Source: Miscanthus floridulus
Lineage: Eukaryota; Streptophyta; Magnoliopsida; Poales; Poaceae
Assembly: GCF_019320115.1 (NCBI RefSeq)
Contig: NC_089587.1
Coordinates: 107,185,158-107,249,157, forward strand
Direction: 5' to 3'
Length of the DNA stretch: 64,000 bases
Made by a program: the position numbers and the translations under genes. Below the pieces are notes generated by a model, which was given only the letters and a program-made list of their open reading frames with translations, made no database searches and was not told the DNA's origin. This document shows positions 10,871-23,524 of the stretch, one piece after another. Numbering within the stretch: position 1 is the first letter of the stretch; every line of letters starts with the position of its first letter.

Positions 10871-12200
10871 ACCTTTGGGGATCTATCCAATTATAGGATG
10901 GAGACCCTCATCTTTGTGGTAGTCGGGTTCCACGGAACCAACCACGCCATCCTAGGACATCTATGCTACGCGAAGTTCATGGTCGTCCCCAACTACACCT
11001 ATCTGAAGCTAAAGATGTCGGGACCATGTGGGGTCATCACCATCAGCACCTCCTTCCAGCGTGCCTACGAGTGCGAGGTCGAGTGCTGCGAACACGCCAC
11101 GGTAATCATTGCCTCCAAAGAGCTCATGACCATTAGGAAAGAGGTTGCCGAAGAAGCACCCGACCCCAAGTGGTCGACTGGGTCTTTTGAGCCTATAGAG
11201 GACACTAAGGAGGTCCTCATACACCCTAGTGGCTCCAAGGGCAAAGTGGTGTGCATTGGCACCATGCTTTCCTCTAAATTGAAAAGCGTGCTCGTCGACT
11301 TCCTCTGTGCCAATAGAGACATCTTTGTGTGGAAACCCTCAGACATGCTAGGCATTCCAAGAGAAGTCACCGAGCATGCCTTGAAGATTAGGCTAGGCTC
11401 CAAGCTGGTGAAGCAACACCTGCGTCGCTTCGATGAGGGGAAGCATAGGGCCATAGGTGAGGAGATTGTGAAGCTTTTGGTGGCCGGGTTCATCAAGGAA
11501 GTATACCACCCTAAGTGGTTAGCAAATCCCATTCTTGTATGAAAGAAGAGTAGGAAATGCAGAATGTGCATTGACTACACAGGTCTCAACAAGGCATGTC
11601 CAAAGGATCCATTTCCTTTATCATGTAAAGACCAAGTAGTCGACTCAACCTCAGGGTGTGAAAACCTTTGATTTCTTGATGCATACTCCGGGGTACCATC
11701 AGATCGCGATGAAAGAGTCCAACCAGCTTGCAACATCTTTCATCACCCCATTTGGATCATTTAGCTATGTTACAATGTCGTTCGGTCTGAAGAATGCTGG
11801 GGCTATGTACCAGCATTGTATGCTCAAATGTTTTGGGGGCCTAATCAGGCGAACTATTGAGGGCCTACATGGACGACATCGTGGTCAAGTCCAAATGGGC
11901 TGACTAGGTCACAGCCGACCTTCGCAAAACTCTGAGGTAAACGACATTAAGCTCAACCTTGAGAAGTGTGTTTTTGGGGTCCTAAGGGGTATGCTGTTAG
12001 GTTTCATCATCTTCAAGCATGGCATCAAATCCAACCCAGGGAAGATCTTGTCCATCACAAGGATGGGCCCGATTCAGAACATAAAGGTGGTACAACAAGT
12101 TATAGGGTGCCTCGCTGCGCTCAGCCGCTTTATCTCACGCCTCGGCGAATGAGGTCTCCCCCTCTATTGGCTCCTAAAGAAGGTTGATTGCTTCAAATGG
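10823..12200 (+). pseudogene. Reverse transcriptase of element C, degenerate
   Basis: The open frame 10823-11542 (239 residues) covers the protease-RT linker and the RT N-terminus, ending in VAGFIKEVYHPKWLANPILV. After a TGA the fingers continue (CRMCIDYTGLNKACPKDPFPL). Motif A (LDAYSGYHQI, Asp codon 11678-11680) and motif B (FGLKNAGAMYQ) are present with a frameshift between them. Motif C (AYMDDIVVKS, YMDD at 11866-11877) sits in a third frame. All catalytic aspartates are therefore still readable, but the chain is broken at least three times. RT copies element RNA into DNA. Confidence 0.85.
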
Positions 12201-12700
12201 ACGTGCAAGACCCATGAGGCACTTGACGTGATCAAGCAGCTTTTGACAAAGGCCCTGATCCTGGTCCCTCCGATCGATGGAGAACTTCTTCTGCTCTATA
12301 TTGTGGCCACCACGCAAGTGGTTAGTGCCTCGCTGTGGTGGTGGAGCGAGAAGAAGAGGGGCACGCCCTCAAAGTACAACGTCCCGTGTATTTCATTAGT
12401 GAGGTCTTGTCCAATTCCAAGACCTGCTACCCCCAAATCTAGAAGCTCCTGTACGCCATCCTTATCGCCAAGAGGAAGTTGTGTCACTACTTCGAGTCAC
12501 ATATGGTGATGGTCGTGACATCCTTCCCCCTTAGTGAGGTTGTCCAAACCAGGATGCCATGGGAAGAATCTCAAAGTAGGCACTCGAGCTTATGGGTCAA
12601 GGGATTTCATATGACCCCGGATGGCTATCAACTCCCAAGTGCTGGCTAATTTCATTGTAGAGTGGACCATGGTCCAAATGCCATCGGCAATCATCAACCA
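12201..12700 (+). pseudogene. RT connection / native RNase H region of element C
   Basis: Begins with FKWTCKTHEALDVIKQLLTKALILVPPIDGELLLLYIVATTQVVSASL, the usual segment between RT thumb and RNase H in gypsy elements. A frameshift follows, and downstream pieces such as the tyrosine- and lysine-rich stretch near 12440-12500 are recognisable only by order. It is too decayed to name catalytic residues. Confidence 0.55.
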
Positions 12701-13060
12701 GGAGTACTAGACGATGTACTTTGATGGATCACTGAAGAAGAAAGGCGTCGGTGCGGTGAGGTCTTTGTTTTACCCCTTGCGGTATGCATGAGGTGCATGG
12801 TTCGCATCCATTTCCTCTCCTCTAACAATGTGGCCAAGTATGAGGCGCTCATCAATGGCCTACGCATCGCCATCGAGTTGGCTATCCAATGCATCGATGT
12901 CTAGGGCGACTCCTAGCTAGTCATCAACCAAGTCATATTGCTGTGAAGTCCACCAGCTAGAGGACCAGTTCGATGGTCTCAAGCTCAACCACATCCCGAG
13001 GCATCTCAATGAGGCGGCCAATGCGCTAGCAAAAGCGATGTCCGGTCGAGAGCCGGTGCC
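12701..13060 (+). pseudogene. Archaeal-type RNase H domain of element C
   Basis: YFDGSLKKKGVGAV (first catalytic Asp at 12723-12725) and NNVAKYEALINGLRIAIELAI (Glu in KYEAL) match the RVT_3-type RNase H that Tat-lineage elements carry in addition to the native one. A VRGDS-like segment is broken by TAG near 12901. The end of the domain (LNEAANALAKAMSGREPVP) leads into the linker to integrase. The role is removal of RNA from the RNA-DNA hybrid. Confidence 0.7.
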
Positions 13061-13389
13061 AATAGGCATCTTCGCCAGTGATCAGCATAAGCCCTCGGTC
13101 CGCTACGAGGAGCCAGAACAAGCCGGTGATGGCCCACCTGCCCTGGGCTTAGGGGCTAACCATCCGTCATCTCCATCCAACCCTGAGGTCATGGAGCTTG
13201 ACAAGGGATACAATGACAGAGCTTGACCCTTTGGCCGACTAGAGGACGCCTTACCTCGACTACCTCCTCCACGAGGCGCTGCCGACGGACAAGACGGAGG
13301 CTCAATGGCTTGTGCATCGTGCCAAGTCCTTTGCCATTGTTGATGACAAACACTATAGGCGGAGCCACACTGGGATCCTACAGCACTGC

Positions 13390-13964
13390 ATCCCCATCGA
13401 GCAAGGGAAGTAGTTGCTGAGTGATATCCATGGTGGGGTCTATGGTCACTATGTCGTGTCTAGAACCCTAGTCAGAAATGCATTTCGACAAGGCTTCTAC
13501 TGGCCGACTATGGTAGCCAACGCTGAACATATTGTGCACACCTGCGAAGGGTGTCAGTACTATGTTCGGTAGACCCACCTGCTGGCCCAAGCACACCAGA
13601 TGATCCCCATCATGTGGCCGTTCATGGTCTATGGGCTCAATCTAGTCAGGCCTCTCAAAAGGACGCCCGAGGGCTATACGCACTTGCTTGTCACCATAGA
13701 CAAGTTTACAAAGTGGGCAGAGACTCGATCGATCTCCACAATCAAGTCCGAGCAAGCCATGCTGTTCTTCCTTGACATCGTCCATCGCTTTGGGGCCTCG
13801 ACCTCCATTATCATGGACAATGGCACGTAGTTCACTGGAAAGAAGTTCCTCCAATTCTGCGATGACTATCACATCTGTGTCGATTGGGCCGCTGTGGCAC
13901 ACCCCCGCATGAACGGGTAGGTTGAGCGCATGAACGGCACAGTCCTACAAGGCCACAAGACTAG
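13390..13964 (+). pseudogene. Integrase N-terminal and core part of element C
   Basis: The zinc-binding HHCC region is visible (DIHGGVYGHYV, then HIVHTCEGCQYY). The core follows with the first Asp in VTIDKFTKWAE, the second in IIMDNGT and the Glu in VERMNG at 13921-13926, so the D,D-35-E set remains. Premature TAG codons replace glutamines (for example before FTGKKF and before VERMN). The domain is then cut at 13964 by a solo LTR, and the remainder is at 15204-15713. Confidence 0.85.
13960..13964. repeat. Target-site duplication, left of the solo LTR
   Basis: ACTAG at 13960-13964 pairs with CCTAG at 15199-15203, one mismatch in five. Rejoining the host across it restores the expected HKPRIFNQLNKFG order of integrase. 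Confidence 0.7.
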
Positions 13965-15198
13965 TGTCGAGTTCATAAACCTAGGGTCCCTCATGGACTG
14001 GCTTCCCAACAAAGGCTTGGCCTAACAGACAACATTGCGAGCAACGCGCAACTCATGGGCCAACCCAAATATATAGACGATAGGCTAGAAGGACGATCCA
14101 ATCTCCGACTAGAAGGCCTGGCCGAGGAGGAACGACGCCCGCTTTCGACTCCGGCCCACCTCTCTGACCGAAGCTCTCGCTTCGGTCTCCAGCCCGCCTC
14201 CGGATGACCTCTCTGATCAGAAGGCCTGGCCAAACACCACTTCTGACTCTAACTTGCTTCTCCGACCGGGAATGCGCTGAACCCCTGCTTACAACTCATC
14301 TCCAACTAGCGCAGTTAGAGCTGACTAGGACCAATCGACCAGGGACGCCCGCTCGGTAAGGACCAGGAAATAGATGGAGAATGTAAGGCAGTGCACTCAA
14401 GTCAACCGTAATACTGAGGACCATACCCTGTGCACCTACAGGATAGAACCCAAGCAGTGTTGTAGGCACTAACATTTTCCCCTATAGTGTTGTGGGTGCC
14501 ATCAACTCCCATACCAGACAAATATGGTAAGGCTCCCCCACGTGCCTCTAAGGCATCGATAGTGCTGTGGGCGCCGGCATTTATCGTACCAGGCGAACAT
14601 GGCAAAATCCCTTACACGCCTCTAGGTATCAACAGTGTGGCAGGCATCGACATCTGCCATACCAGAAGAAGACGACACAATCTTCCACGTGCATCCGACA
14701 TTAAATAGTATTGTAGGCACCTACCATCATCTTGTATCCGCCGGCATGGGCAGCAAGACTTAGCAGCATACATACTCTCTGCCTCTCACTTGTAAGGCCA
14801 TCCCCTTCATCTATAAAAGGGGATGCGCTCTCTCCCAAAAGACAGTGGATTCAGATTGATCAAGTTCACTAGTACACAATAATAGAACCACCAGATTCAA
14901 ACCTCGAGCACATGCTCGAACACATAGCACATAGTGGAGCTCCCATCACTCTCGGCCCCTCTGATCAGAGTTCAACCGGACCTCTTGTACCCCCATCTTT
15001 CTCCTTCTCATTTTTAACCCCACTACAAACTTCGAGCACCTGGGCTCAGGAATAAAGTCACCGACTGACTCAAACTGGACATAGGGCACGTTGCTTGAAC
15101 CAGTATAAACCCTGTGTCATTGAGTGCTAGGCCACCTCCGATCACAACATATGACAAAACTACAAATATTTACATGTTGGTCACTTTCTGCTCCAACA
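13965..15198 (+). mobile_element. Solo LTR of a different gypsy family inside integrase
   Basis: A 1234-bp sequence with TG...CA ends (TGTCGAGTTC to CTCCAACA) interrupts the integrase frame and is bracketed by a 5-bp duplication. It contains no coding motif. A TATA box (CTATAAAAGG) lies at 14811-14820. Near 14440-14690 are four related stretches of the form TGTGGGCRCCRRCAT...CATACCAGAC, a small internal repeat. Solo LTRs arise by recombination between the two LTRs of one element. Confidence 0.85.
14811..14821 (+). promoter_or_regulatory. TATA box of the solo LTR
   Basis: CTATAAAAGGG lies about 390 bp before the LTR end, at the usual place for an LTR promoter. It is inferred from sequence only. 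Confidence 0.55.
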
Positions 15199-15203
15199 CC
15201 TAG

Positions 15204-15713
15204 GATCTTTAATCAGTTGAACAAGTTTGGCAGACAATGGGTCACGGAACTTCCCGTGGTGCTCTAGAGCCTGAGGACAACCCCCAGTCGGGCCACCGAC
15301 TACACACCATTCTTCATGGTCTATGGTTCTAAGGCTATCCTCCTGACCGGCCTTGACTATAGAGCGCCGAGGGTCAGGGCGTACAACGAACAGAGAGCCG
15401 AGGCGTCCCTCGAGGATGCCATGGACCAGATAGATGAAGCACGCGATGTCGCCCTCCTCTACTTGGCCAAATACCAGCAAGTGTTACATCGGTACCACAA
15501 CCATCGAGTGCGGTGTTAGGCCTTCAACATCGAGGACCTTGTGCTCTGTCTCGTCCAGAGCAACAAGAACCACCACAATCTCTCTCCGCCATGCGAGGGA
15601 CCATACGTCATCACGGAGGTGCTCCGACCAAGCACCTACAAGCTCAAGACCATCGACAGTGAAGTCTTCATCAATGCCTAGAACATCGAGCAGCTACATC
15701 GCTTTTACCCTTA
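15204..15713 (+). pseudogene. Integrase C-terminal part of element C
   Basis: The host frame resumes as RIFNQLNKFGRQWVTELPVVL, then TPFFMVYGSKAILLTGLDYRAP and a helical EDAMDQIDEARDVALLYLAKYQQVLHRYHNHRVR segment. The final GPYVITEVLRPSTYKLKTIDSEVF resembles the DNA-binding C-terminal fold of gypsy integrases. It ends in HRFYP followed by TAA at 15711-15713. Internal stops include the one after VRC. Integrase inserts the element DNA; this copy cannot be made because of the solo LTR and the stops. Confidence 0.8.
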
Positions 15714-15739
15714 ATATACACAAACTTTCTCTTATCAGT

Positions 15740-18700
15740 TTCGCTATTGACTCCCCGACCTTTAGTGACACCCGACCCCAGCAATGGCAAGGGGTCAGGC
15801 CTCACTCAGGGGCTAATAAGAGCATATCTATCCAGTAGACACACTCTATGTCCCACCCTTTCTCACGATTAAGACCTAGAAGCGAAGTTTGTGGAAACAA
15901 ACACTAAGTAAAATTGGTCGGACTACGAGAAACCTACGCCTCAGCGACTACGACATCTTTGATCACCAGCATGATCAGAGTTTCTTTTTGCACCCCGAGC
16001 TTTTTGGCCTTAGCCACGGAAAGAGTTAGTACGCATTTAAGAGTCTATCTGCCTGGCAAACATTCTCTATGCCTGACCCTCTCTCATGTTGAGACCTAGA
16101 AGCTAGGGTTGCGGAAATGAACGCTGAGTAAAATTGGTCGGACTGCAAGAAACCTATGCATCGGTGGTTACGGTGTTTTTGCTCACTAGCGTGATCAGAG
16201 TTTGTTTACCAGCACCTTGGACTTTAAGGCCTTAATGATGGAAGGAGTCGAAACGCACTAACCTTTTTATATGAAAAGGGAGAAGGGCTCAAAATCTGTT
16301 AGGCCATAACAAAATTTAAGAGTTTGTCCTTTTATTACAAGTTCGCCTCATGGCTCATCTGCCTAACTAAATTCTTGGGGGGATGATCTCATCCTCTATC
16401 TCCATAGGAAAGCCCTATGTCAGCAAGTCACAGAAGTTGATCGGACGGCTTGGCCACTGTCGAGAGATGGGTAAGGAGCAGTAGAATGCCCCATGTGGGT
16501 TATTCTAAATCCATCACGAACAATGGACCCAGATTCCACTCGAACATATCTAGTAAGAGCTCCCTGAACCCATCACTCATGCCATCCAGGTAAATCCTGT
16601 GCCAATGGGTCACCCAAGTCGATCGGATGGCTCGAAATTGCTGCCGAGAGATGGGTCACCCTTAATTTACGTATGTTTTCTCTTATTGATTTTGCTATCG
16701 AGCCCGACCCCAACAATGACAAGGGGTTGGGCCTCACTCGGGGACTGGCAAGAGTGTCTATTCGGTGGACATTCTCTATGCCCGACCCCTTTTTATCGCA
16801 CTAAAATCTAGAGGCACGGTGTGTGGAGACAAACTCTGAGTAAATCTGGTCAGACCGTAAGAAACCTACGCCCCAGCAGCTATGGCATTTTTGCTCACCA
16901 GTGTGATCAGAGTTTTTATACCTGCACCCCAAGCTTTAGCCTTTGCCTTTCTAGGAAGGGTTCAGAGGGGCCCACCTATGGAATCTCCATCGAGGAGAGG
17001 CCAGCAGGTCACCCAAGTCGATCGGACGGCTTAGGCCACTGTCGAGAGACGGGTAAGGAGCAGTGGGATGCCCCATGCTGGTTATGCCAACTCCATCATG
17101 AACGATGGATCTAGACCCCACATGGACATATCCGGTAAGAGCTCCCCGAACCCATCACTCGAGCCATCTAGGTAACTTTACCAACCCCACTTTTATTTTC
17201 TAGTGCATGATCATTCATTCATCCATTCTCATGCATGCATTCATACATTCATTCAAACATTCATTCATACAATCATTCATACATTCATCCCATACATCCA
17301 AGCATCGCATATGCAATTGCTGCAGCACAACGCTTTATGTCGCGTCATGAAGCGGTAGTCATCTCATTCGATATGAGCAGTGATTGACTGAGGTTCGAAG
17401 GCTAGCCCACAAAGGGCTCAAGGCCACCTCATGTCAAATAGAGCTAGGGGAGAAAAACATAGATGAGCCTTAGCAGCCCTTGCTCGAACCCGCTCAGAAG
17501 TGGATAGGGACATCTCGACCTTTCTCGTTCGATCCTAACCTCAAGCCAAGCCCACAGAATCTCCATCGAGGAGAGGCCAATGGGCCACCTAAGTCGGTCT
17601 CTGGAATGACTCAGGCATCTACTGGAAGGCAGGTTAAGGAGCAATGGAATGCCACATGAGGGTTGCATCGTTAGCTTAGCCCCTTCGGTTGCAGAAACCA
17701 TGGATGGAGTGATGCATGAAATTTGACCGACCCCTACCAACCCCAACAGGGCTCGGGGGCTCAAGTTGCCCGACCCTAACTCAGGAATCCAACTGACTGG
17801 GGTTTGAAGGCCGGACCATGAAGGGCTCGAGGCTGCCTCATGTCGAACAAGGCCAGGGGAGAAAACACAAATGAGCCCTAGCGGCCTTCACCCGACCCGC
17901 CTAGAAGTGGACAGGGTCATCTCAACCTTCTCGTTCGATCCTAACCTCAAGCCAATCCCACAGAATCTCCATCGAGGGGAGGCCAGCGGGCCACCTGAGT
18001 CGCTCTTCGGAGCGACACAGACATCTACCGGGTGGCGGGTTAAGGAGTAGTGGAATGCCACATGAGGACTATGCTGACCCCATCATGAATGATGGACCCA
18101 GATTCCACTCGAACATGCCCATTAGCGAGCTCACTGAGCGCATCACTCGAGCCATTGAGGCAAGTGACATCAGCTCAACCCCTCTGGTTGTGGAAACCAC
18201 AGATGGGGTAACGATCACAAAGATGAGGTGACCCTCAACCGGACCCCCACTACATGTGGGGGCTCGAGAAAAGTTGGACTTGCAAGGAGACCGAATGCGC
18301 GGTCACAAAACGCTGGCTCAAATCCTAGGGAGGGGGTACGCGCAAAAACTAAGACTAGTTTTGTTATCCTCTCCTCGATCTTTAGTGACACCCGACCCCT
18401 ACAACGGCAAGGGGTCAGGTCTCACTCAGGGCCTAGTAAGGGTATATCTACACCCTTTTTGAAATAGTCGCTGTGCTCGACCCCTTCCTCATGTTAAAAA
18501 CCTAGTGGCAAGGTTCATAGAAACAAACGACTCAGTAAGGCTAGTCGGACTATGAGAAACCTACACGCCAGCGGCTATGGCACTCTTGCTTACCAACGTG
18601 ATCAGAGTTTCCCTCCTACACCTCAAAATCTATGGTCTTAACAAATGGAAGGGTCGAAACGCATTAACCTCTTTTCACACATAAAAAGGGAGAAAAAACA
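15740..18700 (+). repeat. Modular noncoding repeats between integrase and the antisense ORF
   Basis: Three diverged modules recur. One starts near CATTCTCTATGCCTGACC and ends in GTGATCAGAGTTT (about 15836, 16050, 16766, 18468). One contains ATCTCCATCGAGGAGAGGCC and GGTAAGGAGCAGTGGAATGCC (about 16395, 16975, 17550, 17960). One contains GACACCCGACC...GGCAAGGGGTCAGG (about 15765, 16700, 18385). No coding potential is apparent. Tat elements are known for long repetitive noncoding regions here. Confidence 0.65.
17205..17310 (+). repeat. CATT-type simple repeat
   Basis: An imperfect run of CATTCATWC units, lying within the modular repeat block of element C. Confidence 0.75.
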
Positions 18701-18834
18701 AATTTGTTCACCCTAACACAAAAGAATAGATTTGATCAAATGAAATGAAAAGTTTGTTTAAACGATACAGAATTGTCAGAACTTGTCTGCTTGTTACAAG
18801 AACGACCGCCCAACCTATCTAACTAACTAGACCC
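18701..18834. other. Spacer before the end of the antisense ORF
   Basis: Short AT-rich stretch between the repeat modules and the C-terminal end of the antisense ORF. I see no feature in it. Confidence 0.5.
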
Positions 18835-21800
18835 TCTAGGGGAGAACTATGTCTTCTATCTTGTCTGCCAGGTCCTGCAAAAGGGGAGCCACCACCGTCT
18901 CCATCTCCTCTAGCTCGTGGACTTCATAGTCTAGTGTGTAGCCATGGCTAATTGCCTCTAGATTGATGTTGTCCTCATAATGAGAATGAGCAATCATGAA
19001 GGACTAATTCTACCCAACGCGAAGGGCACTCCTCTCGAGCTGGCACACCCGAGCTGTGATCTCAATGGCATGAGCTACGAGCGAGCTAGTCCCCTCTGAC
19101 TGCACCACCTAAAGGTCGTCGTAGACCACTCCGAGGGTGGTGGTCAGGATACCGAGCTCATCACTCTCTGCTTGAAGATTCCTCCTCACCTTGGTGAGGT
19201 CCACAGCTAGCTAGGTAGAAACGCTCTTAGCCTCTAGCTTTTGGGTTGTCACGCTTTTGAGCCTGGCCCGAAGTGGGCCGACCTTCTGCTATGTGTCATC
19301 GCGCTCTTGGCAAGCTTGGTCATGCTCTCGGAAAGCCTAGTTACGCTCCTCGTGAGCCACACCATGTTTCGAGTGGAGCCTCTCCGTGGTTTGAAGCAGT
19401 TCATCCCGTTCCTTGAGTAGCCAAGCGACCGCCGTGGCCTCTAGGCTCACCCTCTTCTCTAGGGTCACGAGCTTCTCCTCGGACCCTAGCTTTAGTTCCC
19501 CTTCCTTCTCCACCTCGGCCAGAAAGGTCAAGGATCCACTGGCGGGTCTCAACGTCCTTCTAGAGCAACTCATCCCGCTCCTTCCTGACCCTAGCGGCTT
19601 CCTCCTCATCCTTCTATGACCTCGCCGATAGGGCCTCGAATGCCTTCTTAGCCTCATCAGCATCTCGATAGGCCTTGGCCACCCACGCCTAAAGATTGTC
19701 CACCTCCTCAACGAGGGGAGTCTGCCTGGCCACCCTCTACTAGGCGGTGACAAGCTGAGCTATTACTTCCTCGCATAGCCATGCCTCCTCGATGAGGCGG
19801 TCCCAGGCCTCCTTCTGCTGATGAAGGAACTGTGATTTCCCCCGACTGTGACCTATGAGGAAGATGATGGTTAGCATATAGAAAGCATATAAAGAAGGAT
19901 AAGGGCAAAAAGTAGGACCAAACAATATCCGACCGGAGGGAACGATAATGTCGCGCAATGTGCCCATGGCGTGGATCAGGGCCTCAAGCACGGACGTGAT
20001 CCCTACATCAAGGCTCTCCTGCTCCATGCTCTCGGTGATGTCGTCAAGGGTGAAAAGCATCGACACTGGATCCTCTAGAGTCATCCACTGGAGCAGGTGC
20101 TCACCCCATGTAGGTGAGCCGCTACCCACTGACATCAGGGCTAGGGACGACTCTCCACCGGCTCCAAGTGCCACCGATCCCTCTCGCTATGATGTCCCCA
20201 TCGGAACACCCCCTCCCACGATGGAAGGGGTTAGCGGTGTAGACGCCGACCCCTCTCCCAGCACCATGACTCTCGGGGACCCCTCAACCACGTCCCCCTC
20301 CGTCCGGCCTGCACCAAGCACCGTCACTTGGGCCGCCGATGTCACAGGTCGCTCCAGTGCCTAAGGTGTTGCTACGGTTGAGCCCGACTATGACCCGTCC
20401 ATCACGATCGCCGCCACCTCCACCTACGTTGGCACGGTCATGACTGCTTGCATCACACACACCATGGTCAGTGCCACAAGCACGGTCGATAGCCCCATCT
20501 ACCCCATCATCGGCAGTGGTATCGCAGCCATCGTCGGCTGCTCCACGTCCTCCGAAGGCGCCCCTTGAGCCCCCTTGTCCATTTGTTCCACTAAGGGCAC
20601 AGGCGCCACTGTAGGCAGCACTTGACCAGCCGGCGACATAGTCACGCTAGTGCCGTTCCCACCCGAAATGGGTGCAACACTAGCCAACGGCTGCCGCCTC
20701 AATTAGAGGGCGACACTCTTCTTCGGCGCTAGCGCTAAAGGATTATGCTGCCTGCCAACGCTGCAAGGGACAAAAAGCATAAGTCACAATGAAATCTTAC
20801 CAAAACATGAAAAAACAGAGGAACTAATAACTCACCTTAGCACCGTCGGACAACAGATGCGTTTGGAGGGTGAACCCCCCGACCTTTGCTCTACCTCGTT
20901 GAAGCGAGGTAGTTTCGAGCCCACCCCCTACTCCTGGGCAGAGGGGCTCACTCCCCTTGGCTCTTGGGGCATGATGGCGGAGCCGCCCACCTCCGTTGGC
21001 ACCTTAGGCAGGATGGTAGAGCTGCCTGCCCCTGTTGGCTCCTGGGGAAGGCCGATGGTATGTCCCGCCTCCGCTAGCTCCCCTGACGTACCCTCCCCTC
21101 CATGGAATGGAAAGGGTCTCGATGCCTGCAAGGACAAACTGATACCTGTCAGCACATCCTTGTTCTCTAGGTTGTCGCACTCAATGTCATTGGCTACCTT
21201 GTCGTCGTCACCATAATCACCACTGTAAGTGTCCTCCACTTGTTCCCGCGCCTGCAGCTTCCGCTACTTCTTCCTCTTCTTGTCCTCCTTCACCCTCCTC
21301 AGCCGCACACCCTCGGCGTGATTCACCATCCTCATGGCTGAATCCCTTAGCAATAGCGGCGGGTGATCCATGAGGATGAGGTCCCTCGGCCGGTCCCACC
21401 CCTCTCAAAGTTAGTATTAAGGGGTCAGGAAATCGATTGAAAAGAAGGCAAGAGAAAGGGAAACTTATGAAGATGACATGGCCTGGCTTTAGCCACATTG
21501 GATGATTCCCCGACACTATGTAAATGAAATCAAGGAGGGGCACCCACATCATCCCATGATGGCTCCACCACCTCCTTGATGGGTTGCATGATCTTGGAGT
21601 TGGGGAGCATCCCCTCGGCGAGCGCTGTTCCATCGAATGATGCCTCAGGCGCCATCGCATATAGCGGGAGCGCACGCGTCATCAACGGCGCCACCCTCCT
21701 TGCATGGTAGGCCCCGATAATGCCTGACCCTTTAGACCGTTCTCCTTTAGGATGTGGATGGCGGTGATGTGGTCTCAGATCTTCTTCTTGTCCTTCTCCG

Positions 21801-22350
21801 GGATGCTCCACTTCCTCCATGGCTTTGGGGCCTCTTCGATCAGGCACTCGGTGAACCCCGGCAGAGGAGTGGCACCCCTTGTTGGACATTCACAGCCACA
21901 TCGATGGGTACTCGTCGATCCGATTGTTTCGGAGTTGGATGTCGGCACACCCCATCAGCATGTGTAGCTCCTGTTGCCGCTCTTCTCCCTCTTCTTCAGG
22001 AGGGTGACGGCGAAGAAGTACCTCCACAAGTTGAAGTGGAGACTGATCCCCAGGAATCCCTCGTATAGGGCGACGAACGCCGCCATGTGCTAGATCCCAT
22101 TGGGACTAAGATGATGCAGCTCAATCTTGTAGTAGTGTAGCAGCCCTCGAAGAAATCTATGGGTGGGGGTCGCAAACCCATGCTCGTGGAAGTGGGCGAA
22201 TGACACGACATAGCCATCGGGCGGCGATAGCAAGTCCTCCTTGCCAAGCAACAGCCACTCCTCGGCCAAGGTCTATGTGCGGAGAAGACCGCAATGGACA
22301 AGGCCCTCCATGCACTGGAAGGTGATGTCGGAATGACACCATGGATCCAT
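18835..22350 (-). pseudogene. Antisense extra ORF of element C (PF04195-like, 'putative gypsy type transposon')
   Basis: On the minus strand a long, broken coding region starts at the ATG at 22350-22348 (MDPWCHSDITFQCMEGL). The conserved domain is at about 22200-21900: HGFATPTHRFLRGLLHYYKIELHHLSPNGI, then FLGISLHFNLWRYFF and a KKREERQQELHMLMGCADIQLR segment. This matches the grass transposon protein family Pfam calls Transposase_28. The middle is proline- and alanine-rich. The C-terminal part near 19760-19340 is Glu/Lys/Leu-rich and probably coiled coil. Its function in Tat elements is unknown. Stops and frameshifts interrupt it. The first 75 codons were copied into the tandem units. Confidence 0.75.
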
Positions 22351-23421
22351 TGGAGGTGGGGGCGAATGGATGCAAGCTCAGTGGCGGCAGAGATGTGAGG
22401 GAAGGAAACCTAAGTGATTGGCGGCGGTGGTCGTGGCTGTGGAGGCAAGGATGCAAGGTATGGAACCCGGGCTCTAACCCTTTGGTTTTGTAGGGGCGAT
22501 GGGTGTGAGAAAACCAATCGCCCACCTAGATCTCTGTGGCTACCATGATCTACCACCACATCTCACCATGGGGCATGTGCACGCAACATGTGTCCGTTCC
22601 CTCAGAAAACTCGCTGGATGTTTCACCTTCCTAGACGGACCATGACCCGTCATAGGTAAAAGGAATACAGAGCTAAAAATGCTCCAACGGCCCATCTAGG
22701 CCCAGGAGTTTGAAGGTTGGCCCATCAATGGATTCGACAACTGCTCCGGGAACCCTAAGAGTGAGGGGTGGAATAGGATGGGCCCGCTAGCGGCCATCGC
22801 TCCGGCGCACGAGCGCCGTGGGCATCTCGGCCCATGTTTGAGTCTTGGCCGGATATGATCCATGGTTTTTCCTAGAAGAAAGGCAGATAGCCCTCGAGAC
22901 CAGTCGAACGGACCCAAGAACTATATGCATTGACCGCTGAGAATCTGGAGTCGGTCACCAGCTGACCTAAGCTAGATTCCCACAAACAGGATGTTGGGGC
23001 CCCACTCGAATTAACCCATTAACAGCTCACCGAGCACCATGGCTCGTCCAAAGAGGAAAATCATGGCACGGCTCAACCCTTACGGTTGTAGAAACCATGC
23101 ATGGGGTGACTATCCCAAAGATGAGCCGACCCTAGACCAGACCCTTGGTACACGTGGGGGCTCGAGGAAAGTTGGACTTGCATAAAGACCGAACACACGG
23201 TTGTAGAACAATAGACCCCCATAGGGGTCAAAATCAGGAAAGACCTTTTCTGACCCACCAAATCTCATGGCTATACCCCCGAGGGGTCTGATCTCGATGA
23301 AAGGGAATCACCATCCCCAGGTCGTGTTGTGGGCGACAAAAAAGGCCAAGGCCCTTAGAGTCCTCCCATTCAGAAAAGCCTCCGAAGGAGTATTCTACTC
23401 CTTCGTAGGCTCGGGGGCTAC
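22351..23421 (+). other. Spacer before the 3' LTR of element C, with polypurine tract
   Basis: About 1.07 kb without coding motifs on the plus strand; it would be the promoter side of the antisense ORF. It ends with GGCTCGGGGGCTAC directly before TGTCGGGG, which is the likely polypurine tract. Two duplicated copies lie at 29484-30562 and 36349-37420. Confidence 0.6.
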
Positions 23422-23524
23422 TGTCGGGGACCAATACTAGGTTACCCAAAGATTAGGAGCTAATGACCATCAACACTGATTCATTCGAGCAGTCAAGAGC
23501 ATGATTACAGCTCCAACCAACCCC

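Noticed and set aside
22157..22525. 122-residue frame MGDWFSHTHRPYK... as a host gene
   Set aside because: It overlaps the start of the antisense ORF in another frame; the conserved domain is in the neighbouring frame.
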